Below, one piece after another: positions 1 through 6,944 of a stretch of 46,844 nt of DNA. The notes under the pieces are model-generated. The model was given only the letters and a program-made list of their open reading frames with translations. It was not told where the DNA came from and made no database searches. How positions within the stretch are numbered: position 1 is the first letter of the stretch; every line of letters begins with the position of its first letter. Position numbers and translations under genes: made by a program. Source of the DNA: Streptomyces triticirhizae (GTDB lineage: Bacteria > Actinomycetota > Actinomycetes > Streptomycetales > Streptomycetaceae); the NCBI RefSeq assembly GCF_003696235.1, contig NZ_RFFJ01000022.1:1-46844 (forward strand), written 5' to 3'.

Positions 1-192
1 GGCGGCGCGTTCGTGGCCGTGGCCGTGGTCGTGGCTCGCGGGTGGCCGCTCGGCGGCGGCCGGGTGGGCCGGCGGCGTCAGGCCGTGCATCGCCAGCAGC
101 CCCGCCACCACCAGGCCGACCAGCAGCGCGAGCCGCCGCGCCGCGCGACGCGGCGCCACGGGCGACGGCTGCCGGATGACCATGTCCCCCAT
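1..192 (-). CDS. DUF6153-like small membrane/secreted protein (C-terminus beyond window)
   Basis: The frame is open from an ATG at 192 (a second in-frame ATG lies at 183) to the window edge, giving 64 codons. The N-terminus is basic (RRAARR), followed by one hydrophobic segment (LALLVGLVVAGLLAMHGL, about residues 20-37) and a His/Gly-rich stretch (HDHGHGHE). The LLAMHGL core and the His-rich tail are what I associate with the DUF6153 family, whose function is unknown. The 3' end is cut off, so length cannot be compared. The His-rich tail might bind metal, but that is inference. Confidence 0.55.
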   Translation of the reverse strand, partial: MGDMVIRQPSPVAPRRAARRLALLVGLVVAGLLAMHGLTPPAHPAAAERPPASHDHGHGHERAA

Positions 193-238
193 CGTAGGCG
201 CCCGTTGTGACACTCCCCAGGGTGCCGGCGCACGCCGG

Positions 239-1465
239 TCACTCCTCGCGACGCTCCCGGACGTCGCGGACGTGGACGATCCCGTCCAGCTCGGCCAGGT
301 GGGCCGGGTCGAGCGGGGCATAGCCGAACCAGGGCGAGACCCGGGCGGCCGGCGGCCGGTCGGTGAGGGTGGCGGCCAACCGGCGCGCGTCGACGAGGGA
401 ACGGTCCCCGGGGAGCGCGTGGAGCAGGCCCTCCACCGTGTCCCGGGGCGGCGCGTCCACGCCCCGGTGCCGGAGCGTGCCGATCGCCGTGGCCAGGAAC
501 GCGTAGTCGTCGCCCAGCCGCGCGCCGACCAGCGCTCCGGCGTTCCACCAGGCCACCTGCCCGTCGTCCATCCGCATCGTGCTGCGGGACCGCTGGAGGT
601 GAGCGTTGTGGGAGCTGACCAACCTCGGGCCGCGCCGCGCGAGGGCGAGGAGGTTGTGGGCCATCATCTGGTCCCGCAGCCCCACCAGCCGCGTCATGCG
701 GGCCGGCGAGCGGGCGGCCATCCAGTGGTGGTACCGCAGCAGGCCGACGGCGGTCCGCCCGTACAGGCGGGCCCGTTCCCACTCGTCCCGGGAGGTCGCG
801 GCGATCAGTTCGGGCGCGCGCTCGTCGAGCAGCGCCACCAACTCGTCGGCGTGCAGGCGCAGTTCGCGGGCCTCGGCCGAGCGGCCGAAGGACCGGGCCG
901 GGTCCCGCATCGCGGCGGGCTCGGTCCACCGGTCGTCGGCGCCCAGCAGGCGGTCGAGCGTCCCCTCGGTGCTGGGCAGGAGGCCCGGGTCAACGCCGGC
1001 GGCGAGCCAGCGGTGGAGCGCGGTGAGGGCCTCCCGGGGGCTGGCGGCGTGGGTGATCTCCAACGGGCCGTCGATGCCGGCGAACCGGACGCGTTCCGAG
1101 GCGGGCCGGCCCTCTCGTTCGAGGCGGGCGTTGTGGGCGCGCATCCAGCGCACGAGGGCGCGGTTGCCCTCCCACGCGCCCCAGCCATGGCTGAAGCCGC
1201 GCTCCATCACCTCGTCCAGGGAGCCCCGGCCCGTGGTGATGTGGTCGTCGACGATCGGGCCGGCCAGGCAGTCGCTCTCCAGGGCGATCGTCCGGTAGCC
1301 CTCCTCCTCGACCAACTGCCGGAACAGGTCGTTGCGCACGTCGAGCAGCGTGCCGTCGCCATGGGTGGGCTCGCCGAGGGCGAGCAGCCGGGGCCGGTTC
1401 GGGAGCAGGTTCATGACGGCCGCCGCCTGGACGGGATGGGCGACTTCTTCGGTTCCTGTGGCCAT
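239..1465 (-). CDS. Erythromycin esterase family protein
   Basis: A 408-residue protein with the erythromycin esterase/succinoglycan-biosynthesis hydrolase signature GEPTHG at residues 31-36 (Glu32 and His35 match the catalytic Glu/His of Ere enzymes), followed by ALESDC and the GFSHGW-type helix. Ere enzymes open macrolide lactones by hydrolysis; most Streptomyces paralogues have no known substrate, so macrolide resistance is not claimed. ATG 1465 was chosen because it precedes the conserved domain by about 25 residues. The frame is open further upstream, but that stretch runs antisense into the divergent MerR gene. A perfect palindrome touches the start codon, so expression is probably controlled by the divergent regulator. 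Confidence 0.85.
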   Translation of the reverse strand: MATGTEEVAHPVQAAAVMNLLPNRPRLLALGEPTHGDGTLLDVRNDLFRQLVEEEGYRTIALESDCLAGPIVDDHITTGRGSLDEVMERGFSHGWGAWEGNRALVRWMRAHNARLEREGRPASERVRFAGIDGPLEITHAASPREALTALHRWLAAGVDPGLLPSTEGTLDRLLGADDRWTEPAAMRDPARSFGRSAEARELRLHADELVALLDERAPELIAATSRDEWERARLYGRTAVGLLRYHHWMAARSPARMTRLVGLRDQMMAHNLLALARRGPRLVSSHNAHLQRSRSTMRMDDGQVAWWNAGALVGARLGDDYAFLATAIGTLRHRGVDAPPRDTVEGLLHALPGDRSLVDARRLAATLTDRPPAARVSPWFGYAPLDPAHLAELDGIVHVRDVRERREE

Positions 1466-1466
1466 G

Positions 1467-1488
1467 CCTTCAACGCTATCGTTGAAGG
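1467..1488. promoter_or_regulatory. Perfect palindrome at the erythromycin-esterase start, candidate MerR operator
   Basis: A perfect 9-bp inverted repeat (CCTTCAACG, four-base spacer, CGTTGAAGG) sits one base upstream of the esterase ATG, in the gap to the divergent MerR-type gene. It covers the place where the esterase ribosome-binding site would be, so either transcription starts very near the ATG or the site acts as a roadblock. Assignment to the neighbouring regulator is inferred from position. Confidence 0.5.
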
Positions 1489-1534
1489 TTCGGTGGAAAC
1501 TTTCGTTCGTTCGGCGCCAGTTGGAGGCGGGATC

Positions 1535-2299
1535 GTGGGTGAAAACCCTCAAACGAGCCATGAGCCGGCCCAGCGGCTGCGGCCGGTTGATCTGGCGCGC
1601 CGGCACGGGCTGTCCACGCAGGCGGTCAGGAACTACGAGGAGGCCGGCGTCCTGCCGGCCGCCGCCCGCACGCCCCACGGCTACCGCGTCTACACGCCGC
1701 TGCACGCGGGGGCGTTGCGCGCGTTTCTCGCGCTGCTGCCCGGCCACGGGCACCGGACGGCGACCGCCGTCATGCGGGAGGTGAACGAGGGCGACGTCGA
1801 TGAGGCGTTTCGGCTCATCGACGAGAGCCACGCCCAACTCCTCGACGACCGGCGGACGCTCCAGGCCGTGGCGGATGCCCTCCGCGACCTGGCGCCGCAC
1901 CCGGTCTCCCGGCCGGGGACGTCCAGGTCCTGGCCAGGGGTGGGCGGCGAGTCGGGCGGCCTGTTCATCGGGGCGCTGGCGGGCCGGCTTGGCATCCGGC
2001 CGGCGACGCTGCGCACCTGGGAGCGCGCCGGGCTGGTGCGGCCCCGCCGCGACCCGCGCACCGGGTACCGGGTCTATGACGAGGCCGCCGTGCGGGACGC
2101 CAGGTTGACCCATCAACTCCGCCGGGGTGGCTACCCGTTGGCGCGGATCGCCCCGCTGATCGAGCGGGTGCGGACGGCGGGCGGGGTCGAGCCGCTGGAG
2201 GGCGCGCTGCGCGAGTGGCGCGGCCGGCTGACCGCCCGCGCGCGGGCGATGCTGAACGGGGCCGCCGAGTTGGAGGGGTATCTCCGGGCGCGGGAGTGA
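1535..2299 (+). CDS. TioE-like regulator with two MerR DNA-binding domains
   Basis: A 254-residue protein starting at GTG 1535, seven bases after GGAGG. It carries two MerR-type winged-helix motifs: one near residues 15-60 (LARRHGLSTQAVRNYEEAG, then GYRVYT) and one near residues 144-185 (LAGRLGIRPATLRTWERAG, then GYRVYD), each followed by a helical segment. This layout matches the TioE family of actinomycete regulators; ordinary MerR proteins have one such domain and dimerise. It has no cysteine-based metal site. It is divergent from the erythromycin-esterase gene with a palindrome between them, which suggests a dedicated repressor/activator pair. Confidence 0.8.
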   Translation: MGENPQTSHEPAQRLRPVDLARRHGLSTQAVRNYEEAGVLPAAARTPHGYRVYTPLHAGALRAFLALLPGHGHRTATAVMREVNEGDVDEAFRLIDESHAQLLDDRRTLQAVADALRDLAPHPVSRPGTSRSWPGVGGESGGLFIGALAGRLGIRPATLRTWERAGLVRPRRDPRTGYRVYDEAAVRDARLTHQLRRGGYPLARIAPLIERVRTAGGVEPLEGALREWRGRLTARARAMLNGAAELEGYLRARE

Positions 2300-2322
2300 C
2301 GGCCCTGGAGTGACGGCGCGGG

Positions 2323-2354
2323 CCCGGGACGCGGGGGCGTTCCCGCGCCCCGGG
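2323..2354. terminator. Strong hairpin between convergent genes
   Basis: CCCGGG-A-CGCGGG, a six-base loop, then CCCGCG-C-CCCGGG forms a 12-bp stem with one internal mismatch, between the stops of the MerR-type gene (2299) and the deaminase gene (2373). A bidirectional terminator is likely. Confidence 0.6.
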
Positions 2355-2372
2355 AGCCGGGCCGCCGTTCCG

Positions 2373-2876
2373 TCAGGAGCCGCCGTCGAGCAGGTCCCGG
2401 TTGACCTCGCGCGCCTCGGCGGCGAGTTCGGGGCGTTCGACCACCGTGACGCCGGCCGCGCGGAGGCGGCTGGCGCCGGCCCTGGCGACGAAGAGCGGCG
2501 GCTCGCGCCAGGCGTAGACCACGGTGGGAATGCCGGCGGCGATGATCAGTTCGGCGCAGGTGGTGGGGCGCGAGGCGCGCTCGCCACACGGTTCGAGGGA
2601 GCTGTAGAGGACGGCGGTCGCCAGTCGGGGGTCGCCCGGGTCGAGCTTGGCGAGCGCGGCCTCCTCGGCGTGGTCGGTGGGGTGGGTCTCCCGCGAGTGT
2701 CCGGTGGCGAGTTCGGTTCCGTCGGCGGCCACGATCACCGCGCCGACGGCGAAGGCGGTCGGGCTGGGCGGGCAGCGGCGGGCGAGGTCGACGGTCTGGC
2801 CGAGCCGGCGCAACTGCTCGTCGAGCGGCGGCGGTTCAGGGAGGGGCGGCGGGCCCGACGAGCCGGGTTCGTTCAT
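2373..2876 (-). CDS. RibD-type deaminase domain protein
   Basis: A 167-residue protein with a cytidine/deoxycytidylate deaminase-fold zinc site: HAEEAAL supplies the His ligand and catalytic Glu, and PCGERASRPTTC supplies the two Cys ligands with the wide Cys spacing of RibD rather than PCxxC. RibD deaminases act on diaminohydroxyribosylamino-pyrimidinone phosphate in riboflavin synthesis. The reductase half is a separate gene directly upstream, overlapping by four bases (ATGA). This is a split RibD arrangement, possibly a paralogue with another substrate rather than the housekeeping riboflavin enzyme. Confidence 0.8.
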   Translation of the reverse strand: MNEPGSSGPPPLPEPPPLDEQLRRLGQTVDLARRCPPSPTAFAVGAVIVAADGTELATGHSRETHPTDHAEEAALAKLDPGDPRLATAVLYSSLEPCGERASRPTTCAELIIAAGIPTVVYAWREPPLFVARAGASRLRAAGVTVVERPELAAEAREVNRDLLDGGS

Positions 2877-3658
2877 GCGGAGGCTCCTTCCGTCTCCGAC
2901 GCGGGTTCCGTCTCCGGCCCTGGGTGAACCAGATAGCGCAGCAGCACGCAGTCGCCCAGCGGCCTGGCCTCGGCCAGCCGCAGGGGCCGTTCCGGGCTCT
3001 GGGGGAAGTCGGCCGGCGCGGTGAAGCGGGGCGAGCCGGCCGAGCCCAGCAGGAACGGCGCGATGACCAGGTGCAGTTCATCGACGAGGCCGGCGGCCAG
3101 AAACGCGGTGTGGACCGCGCTGCCGCCCTCCACCATCAGCCGGCGCACCCCGCGCCCGCGCAGATCGGTCAGGACGCGCCGCAGGTCGAGCGGGTCCCCG
3201 GCGCCGACCACGGTCGCGGCGGCGCCGAGCCGGGCCGCCGTGACCGGGACGCGTTCGCCCGGGCAGTAGACCAGCGGCCGCTCGGTGCCCACGGTGAACA
3301 CCCGGGCGGCCGGGTCGAGTTGGCCGCCCGCCGTGAGCACGACCCGGGCCGGTTCGGCCGGCAGCCCGGCCGCCTCGCGGGCGGCACGGCGCTCGGCGGA
3401 GCGCACCAGCAGCCGGGGGTCGTCGGCGCGGACGGTGGCCGCGCCGACCAGGATCGCGTCCGAGGCGGCCCGGACCGCGTCCACCCGGTCCAGGTCCTCG
3501 GCGTTGGACAGGACCAGCCGGCGGTCGGTGCGGTCGTCGATGAAGCCGTCGAGGGACGCGGCGCAGGAGAGCAGGACCCGGGGCCGGCCGACGGCCTCGG
3601 GCGGGCCGACGGCCTCGGGCGGGCCGGCGAGCGGTTCAGGGGTGTCCATCGCGCTCAC
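2873..3658 (-). CDS. RibD C-terminal-type (DHFR-like) reductase
   Basis: A 261-residue protein with the RibD C-terminal reductase pattern: SCAASLDGFID near the N-terminus, DAILVGAATVRADDPRL in the middle and RLMVEGGSAVHTAFLAAGLVDEL near the C-terminus, the last being the NADPH-binding loop typical of the family. The N-terminus has a direct repeat (GPPEAV twice) from an 18-bp DNA repeat near 3590-3625. It overlaps the phosphatase gene upstream by 23 bases and the deaminase gene downstream by four, so all three are probably co-transcribed. Role: pyrimidine reductase partner of the deaminase; substrate inferred. Confidence 0.8.
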   Translation of the reverse strand: MSAMDTPEPLAGPPEAVGPPEAVGRPRVLLSCAASLDGFIDDRTDRRLVLSNAEDLDRVDAVRAASDAILVGAATVRADDPRLLVRSAERRAAREAAGLPAEPARVVLTAGGQLDPAARVFTVGTERPLVYCPGERVPVTAARLGAAATVVGAGDPLDLRRVLTDLRGRGVRRLMVEGGSAVHTAFLAAGLVDELHLVIAPFLLGSAGSPRFTAPADFPQSPERPLRLAEARPLGDCVLLRYLVHPGPETEPASETEGASA

Positions 3659-4928
3659 CGTAGTCGCCCGCGCCGCCGGGGACGGCGCCCGGCGGCGCGG
3701 TGCGGCGGATCGCCAACGCCAGGGTGTCGTCCGGGTGCAGGATCACGGTGTGCATCTCGTCGGCGAGCCGGCCTGGAATCTCGTCGATCGGCCGCCGCGC
3801 GTTCCGGGCGGCGGCCTCGACCAGCCTGGCCTCGCCCTCCAGCGGGTTCCTGCGGCTCTCGGTGAGCCCGTCGGTATAGAGAACGAGCAGGTCACCGGGG
3901 TCGAGGCGGGTGTTGAGCATCTCGTCGCTGCCGGCCATGGGGAAGCCGATCCCGCGCCCCTTCAGCTCCAGATAGCCGTGCCGCCCGTCGCCGCGCAGCA
4001 GCAGCGCGGGCGGGTGGCTGCCGTTGGCGAGGGTGACCGCGCCGCTGACCGGGTCGATCCGCACCAGCAGCAGCGTCGCCATCAGCGCCGGGTCGAACGG
4101 CAGCAGCACCTCGTCGGTGCGTTCCACCACCCGGTCGAGGCGGTGGCCTTCGAGGACCAGGGTGCGCACGGCGTGGGTGACGTTGAGCGCGGAACGGGTG
4201 CTGGCGACGCCGTGGCCGAGGGCGTCGACCACGGTGATGTGGATCGAGCCGTCGGGCAGGGTGAACCAGTCGTAGAGGTCGCCGCCGGTGGGGGCGTCGG
4301 TGCCGGCGGGCGCGTAGTGCACGGCCATCTCCACGCCCTCGACCTCGACGGGCGGGGGCCGCAGGGCGTCCTCCAGCTCGCGCAGGGTCTGGCCGTGGGC
4401 GCGCCGCAACCGCTCGTCGCGTTCCTCCAGTTGGACGTAGAGGGCGAGCACCCCGCTGTTGGTCTCAGAGAGTTCGTGCTGGAGCCGGCGGTGGTCGGCG
4501 GCCAACGCGTCGGCCCTGGCCAGCGCGTGCTGGAGTTCGTGCTCCAGCGCCTCGTCCTCGGGGCCCTCCTGCTGGGGGCGCCCCGACCAGGTGACGGGCA
4601 TCTCCCAGCGGACCGAACCGTCGGCCAACACCTCGGCGGGCAGCGGGAGTTCGGCCAGGTCGGGCACGGCGTCGCGGTCCGTCCAGCGGCAGGCGACGGT
4701 CAGCAGCGGGGGGCGCGCGGCGGCGCGGCGCACGGCGCTCTCCAACACGACGGGGCGGCCGGCGGCCAGCTCCACGCCGGCGACGGCACTGGCCGACACG
4801 ACCAGCCGGGCGCGGAGGTCGACGGGCAGGCCGTGGCGCCGGGCGATCCCCCGCACGGCGCGGCGCAGTTCGGCGAGGCTGGTGAAACGGTGGCTGTCGT
4901 GGCGCTCGTGGCGCTCGTGGCTGGTCAT
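3636..4928 (-). CDS. PP2C-type (SpoIIE) serine phosphatase
   Basis: A 430-residue protein. Residues about 170-235 form a charged coiled-coil (ALEHELQHALARADAL onward), followed by a SpoIIE phosphatase domain with the metal-binding motifs TGGDLYDW, VVDALGHG, LYTDGLTESR and a C-terminal DDTLALAI. Such phosphatases dephosphorylate anti-anti-sigma (STAS) proteins and so reset partner switches controlling sigma factors. The N-terminal 165 residues are weakly conserved and may be a degenerate sensory or ATPase-like domain. It follows the eroded rsb genes, so its STAS target may now be encoded elsewhere. Confidence 0.85.
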   Translation of the reverse strand: MTSHERHERHDSHRFTSLAELRRAVRGIARRHGLPVDLRARLVVSASAVAGVELAAGRPVVLESAVRRAAARPPLLTVACRWTDRDAVPDLAELPLPAEVLADGSVRWEMPVTWSGRPQQEGPEDEALEHELQHALARADALAADHRRLQHELSETNSGVLALYVQLEERDERLRRAHGQTLRELEDALRPPPVEVEGVEMAVHYAPAGTDAPTGGDLYDWFTLPDGSIHITVVDALGHGVASTRSALNVTHAVRTLVLEGHRLDRVVERTDEVLLPFDPALMATLLLVRIDPVSGAVTLANGSHPPALLLRGDGRHGYLELKGRGIGFPMAGSDEMLNTRLDPGDLLVLYTDGLTESRRNPLEGEARLVEAAARNARRPIDEIPGRLADEMHTVILHPDDTLALAIRRTAPPGAVPGGAGDYGERDGHP

Positions 4929-4982
4929 GGGCTCGCTGGATTCGCTGGATTCGCTGGGCTCGTCATCGTGGGGGTGTGGCCT

Positions 4983-5200
4983 TCAGGTGGGGATCGCGAC
5001 GGCCGTGGCGTCGTCGCGCGGGCGGCGGAACGGCGTCCGGCCCGGCCCCGGGCCCGGCGCGGCGAGCGGGGCCGAACGTCGGGCCGAACGTCGGGGATGC
5101 CGGAGCCCGGGTCGGCGGCAACCAGTGCGAGGTGGGTGGCCGAGGGGTGGTCGATCCGCACCCGGCGGGCAGGCCGGTTCGGGGTGGCGGCGCCGGTCAC
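4983..5200 (-). pseudogene. Internally deleted ATP-binding SpoIIE phosphatase (RsbX-like remnant)
   Basis: The reading frame from ATG 5200 begins like the N-terminus of the ATP-binding SpoIIE phosphatases that normally follow rsbT (RRVRIDHPSATHLAL). It then jumps to what looks like an ATPase G1 box (AADPGSGIPDV), followed by Arg/Pro-rich sequence. In another frame ending at TGA 4983-4985 the DNA encodes RDDATAVAIPT, the usual C-terminus of a PP2C phosphatase. The intact protein would be expected at over 300 residues; only about 73 codons remain, so most of the gene appears deleted. A 12-bp direct repeat (GACGTTCGGCCC twice) lies at one presumed junction. The open frame formally continues to 4925 and overlaps the next start. 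Confidence 0.65.
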
Positions 5201-5205
5201 CCGCG

Positions 5206-5676
5206 CTACCCGGCCGCCCAGCGGGTGGCCCGAACCGTGGTGCCGCCCTCGGGCGGGCTGAGCACCTCGAACTCGTGCATGAGCCGCCGGGCGCCGCCCA
5301 GGCCGTGGCCGAGCCCGGGGCCGGTGCTGAAGCCGTCGTCCAGGGCGGCGTCGAGGTCGGGGATGCCGGGCCCCTGGTCGGTGACGGTGAGCCGGATGCC
5401 CAGCCGGCCGCGCCGGTCGAGCCGCTCGATCACCAGGGTGCCGCCCCCGCCGTGGATATAGGCGTTGCGCACGAGTTCGCTGGCGGCGGTGACCACCCGG
5501 GTCTGGTCCACCAAGCCCAGGTCGACGGCGAGCGCGGCGGCCCGCACCGCGTGCCGGGCCTCCAGCAGGTCCTCCTCGACGCGCACGGGCAGCTCGGTGC
5601 GGCTGGTCACCGTTCCGTTGGCCGGGGGCTGGCGGCTGGCCAGCCGCACCACCGGCTCATCCGGCATCGTCACCAT
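5206..5676 (-). CDS. RsbT-like serine kinase / anti-sigma ATPase
   Basis: A 156-residue GHKL-fold ATPase. The N box reads ASELVRNAYIHGG, the G1 box DQGPGIPD and the G2 box STGPGLGHGLGG; all ATP-binding residues appear intact. RsbT proteins phosphorylate STAS partners and then release to activate a phosphatase. ATG 5676 was chosen because AGGAGG lies six bases upstream. It overlaps the end of the STAS gene by 20 bases. Its STAS substrate and one of the two downstream phosphatases are damaged here, so it may act on proteins encoded elsewhere or be on the way to loss. Confidence 0.85.
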   Translation of the reverse strand: MVTMPDEPVVRLASRQPPANGTVTSRTELPVRVEEDLLEARHAVRAAALAVDLGLVDQTRVVTAASELVRNAYIHGGGGTLVIERLDRRGRLGIRLTVTDQGPGIPDLDAALDDGFSTGPGLGHGLGGARRLMHEFEVLSPPEGGTTVRATRWAAG

Positions 5677-5980
5677 GTCCGGCCTCCTGGGAAGATGCGG
5701 TGCGGAAGCGGCCCAGGGCGGCCATTCCACGTTCGGCGGTCGGCGCGGTCTCCACGCCGTCCGGGCGCGGGCCGAGCCCCACGGGGGTGATGGCGCCGCG
5801 TGCGGTGGGCTCCGCCGGGGACGCCGTCGCCGAGCGGTCGTCCAACTCCTCCGGCAGGCCGGCGACCAGCACACCCCGGTCGATCCGGAGCCGGCCCCGG
5901 TTCTCGGTGGTCTCCGCTCCGTGGTCGCGCGGGGCGTGAACGACGACGCGTTCCCGTCCCGCCGACTCGATGGCACTCAC
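5657..5980 (-). CDS. Degenerate RsbS-type STAS protein
   Basis: A 107-residue frame from GTG 5980 (GAGGG about seven bases upstream) to TGA at 5657. Residues 32-54 (GRLRIDRGVLVAGLPEELD and on) match the first strands of an RsbS/RsbR STAS domain. Residues about 64-92 (GAITPVGLGPRPDGVETAP, then ERGMAAL) match its last part, normally like PAVAITLVELG. About 45-50 central residues are missing, including the segment that carries the phosphorylated serine (IDISxxEIVDSF in the family). It keeps the normal position upstream of rsbT but probably cannot work as a switch; it could equally be called a pseudogene. Confidence 0.6.
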   Translation of the reverse strand: MSAIESAGRERVVVHAPRDHGAETTENRGRLRIDRGVLVAGLPEELDDRSATASPAEPTARGAITPVGLGPRPDGVETAPTAERGMAALGRFRTASSQEAGHGDDAG

Positions 5981-6115
5981 ATCAAACCCTCTCGTACCGG
6001 GTCGTCGCTCCGGGCGCACCGGAGGATCGCTCTCCCCGTTGGACGTCTTGGGGCGTCGCCGACTGCCGGGACCTCTGCGGGAAACCCCCCTCAGGAACCG
6101 CACACACGCCGATAG

Positions 6116-6129
6116 TTGCCGTTCGGCAA
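6116..6129. promoter_or_regulatory. Palindrome upstream of the rsb operon
   Basis: TTGCCGTTCGGCAA is a perfect 14-bp palindrome in the 253-bp gap between the MarR gene and the STAS gene, about 135 bases upstream of GTG 5980. It is a candidate site for the MarR protein or another dimeric regulator. Confidence 0.35.
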
Positions 6130-6233
6130 ATGTTAGCGTTCCTGCCGCCACGGTCGGAAGCCGGCCGACCACCAGCGAGGGAGTCGTTCCTTCGCCGCCC
6201 GGCCGGGGGGTGTTGACGCGCATCACGCCGAGA

Positions 6234-6767
6234 CTACGCCGACCTGGCCGGTCGGCCCTCGGCCCGCGCCCCGAGGGCGGGCGTCGTCCGCTCGACGGCG
6301 GCCCGGAACCCGGCCAGCCCCTCGGCCAGGGCTCGGCGCGCGCCCGGCGCCATGGCGGCGACCACCGCGTTCAACTCCCGTTCCCTGTGGGTGCGCAGCT
6401 CGGCCAGGAAGCGGCGTCCACTCGGCGTCAGCGCCAGCCGCAGCTCGCGGCGGCTGGCGGGGCTCGGCTCGCGCTCGACGAGGCCGACCGCCTGGAGCCG
6501 GTCGCAGAGCCGACTGACCGAGGAGGGCGCCGAGCCCAACACCTCACCCAGGGCGCGGAGGTTGATCCCCTCCTCGCGCTCCAGGACGTAGAGGACCCGC
6601 AGTTGGGAGGCGGAGACGGGCGCCGGCGGGGCGGGGTCTCTGCCGCGTTCCCAGAGCACCTCCAGCAGCTCGATCACCTCGGCGGCCGCGTGGGCGGCGT
6701 CCGGGACGGAGTGCGGGGGCGGGGGCATCACGGTCATACTCTGGCATCGGTGCTCGTCCTTTGTCAT
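6234..6767 (-). CDS. MarR family regulator
   Basis: A 177-residue MarR winged-helix protein. The recognition region is LRALGEVLGSAPSSVSRLCD, then RLQAVGLVEREPSPASRREL forms the wing and LTPSGRRFLAELR the dimerisation helix. MarR proteins are dimeric repressors that release DNA on ligand binding. It lies upstream of the STAS/RsbT/SpoIIE genes on the same strand, a context I recall for MarR genes linked to rsb modules in Streptomyces, so it may control that operon. A 15-bp tandem repeat (6800-6829) lies just upstream of its start. Confidence 0.85.
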   Translation of the reverse strand: MTKDEHRCQSMTVMPPPPHSVPDAAHAAAEVIELLEVLWERGRDPAPPAPVSASQLRVLYVLEREEGINLRALGEVLGSAPSSVSRLCDRLQAVGLVEREPSPASRRELRLALTPSGRRFLAELRTHRERELNAVVAAMAPGARRALAEGLAGFRAAVERTTPALGARAEGRPARSA

Positions 6768-6944
6768 CCGCTTGTCACCGGGTGTACGGGTTCGCCCCCC
6801 GAGCCCTGAACGCCCGAGCCCTGAACGCCCGGGCCCGCCACGGTGGCGAGGGCCGTCAGGCCGACGAGGGCGCGTTGTTCACGCCGAGCGGAACGGCGGT
6901 CGTGAGGGTGAACTCCCCTGCGGCGGCCTCCTGTTCGGTGCCCG

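Noticed and set aside
4925..5200. A genuine 91-residue protein
   Set aside because: Pieces of a phosphatase occur in two frames with the normal C-terminus and stop (4983) out of frame, so a deletion remnant explains it better.
6800..6829. Tandem 15-bp repeat upstream of the MarR gene
   Set aside because: Only two units in a C-rich spacer; no palindromic or coding meaning seen.
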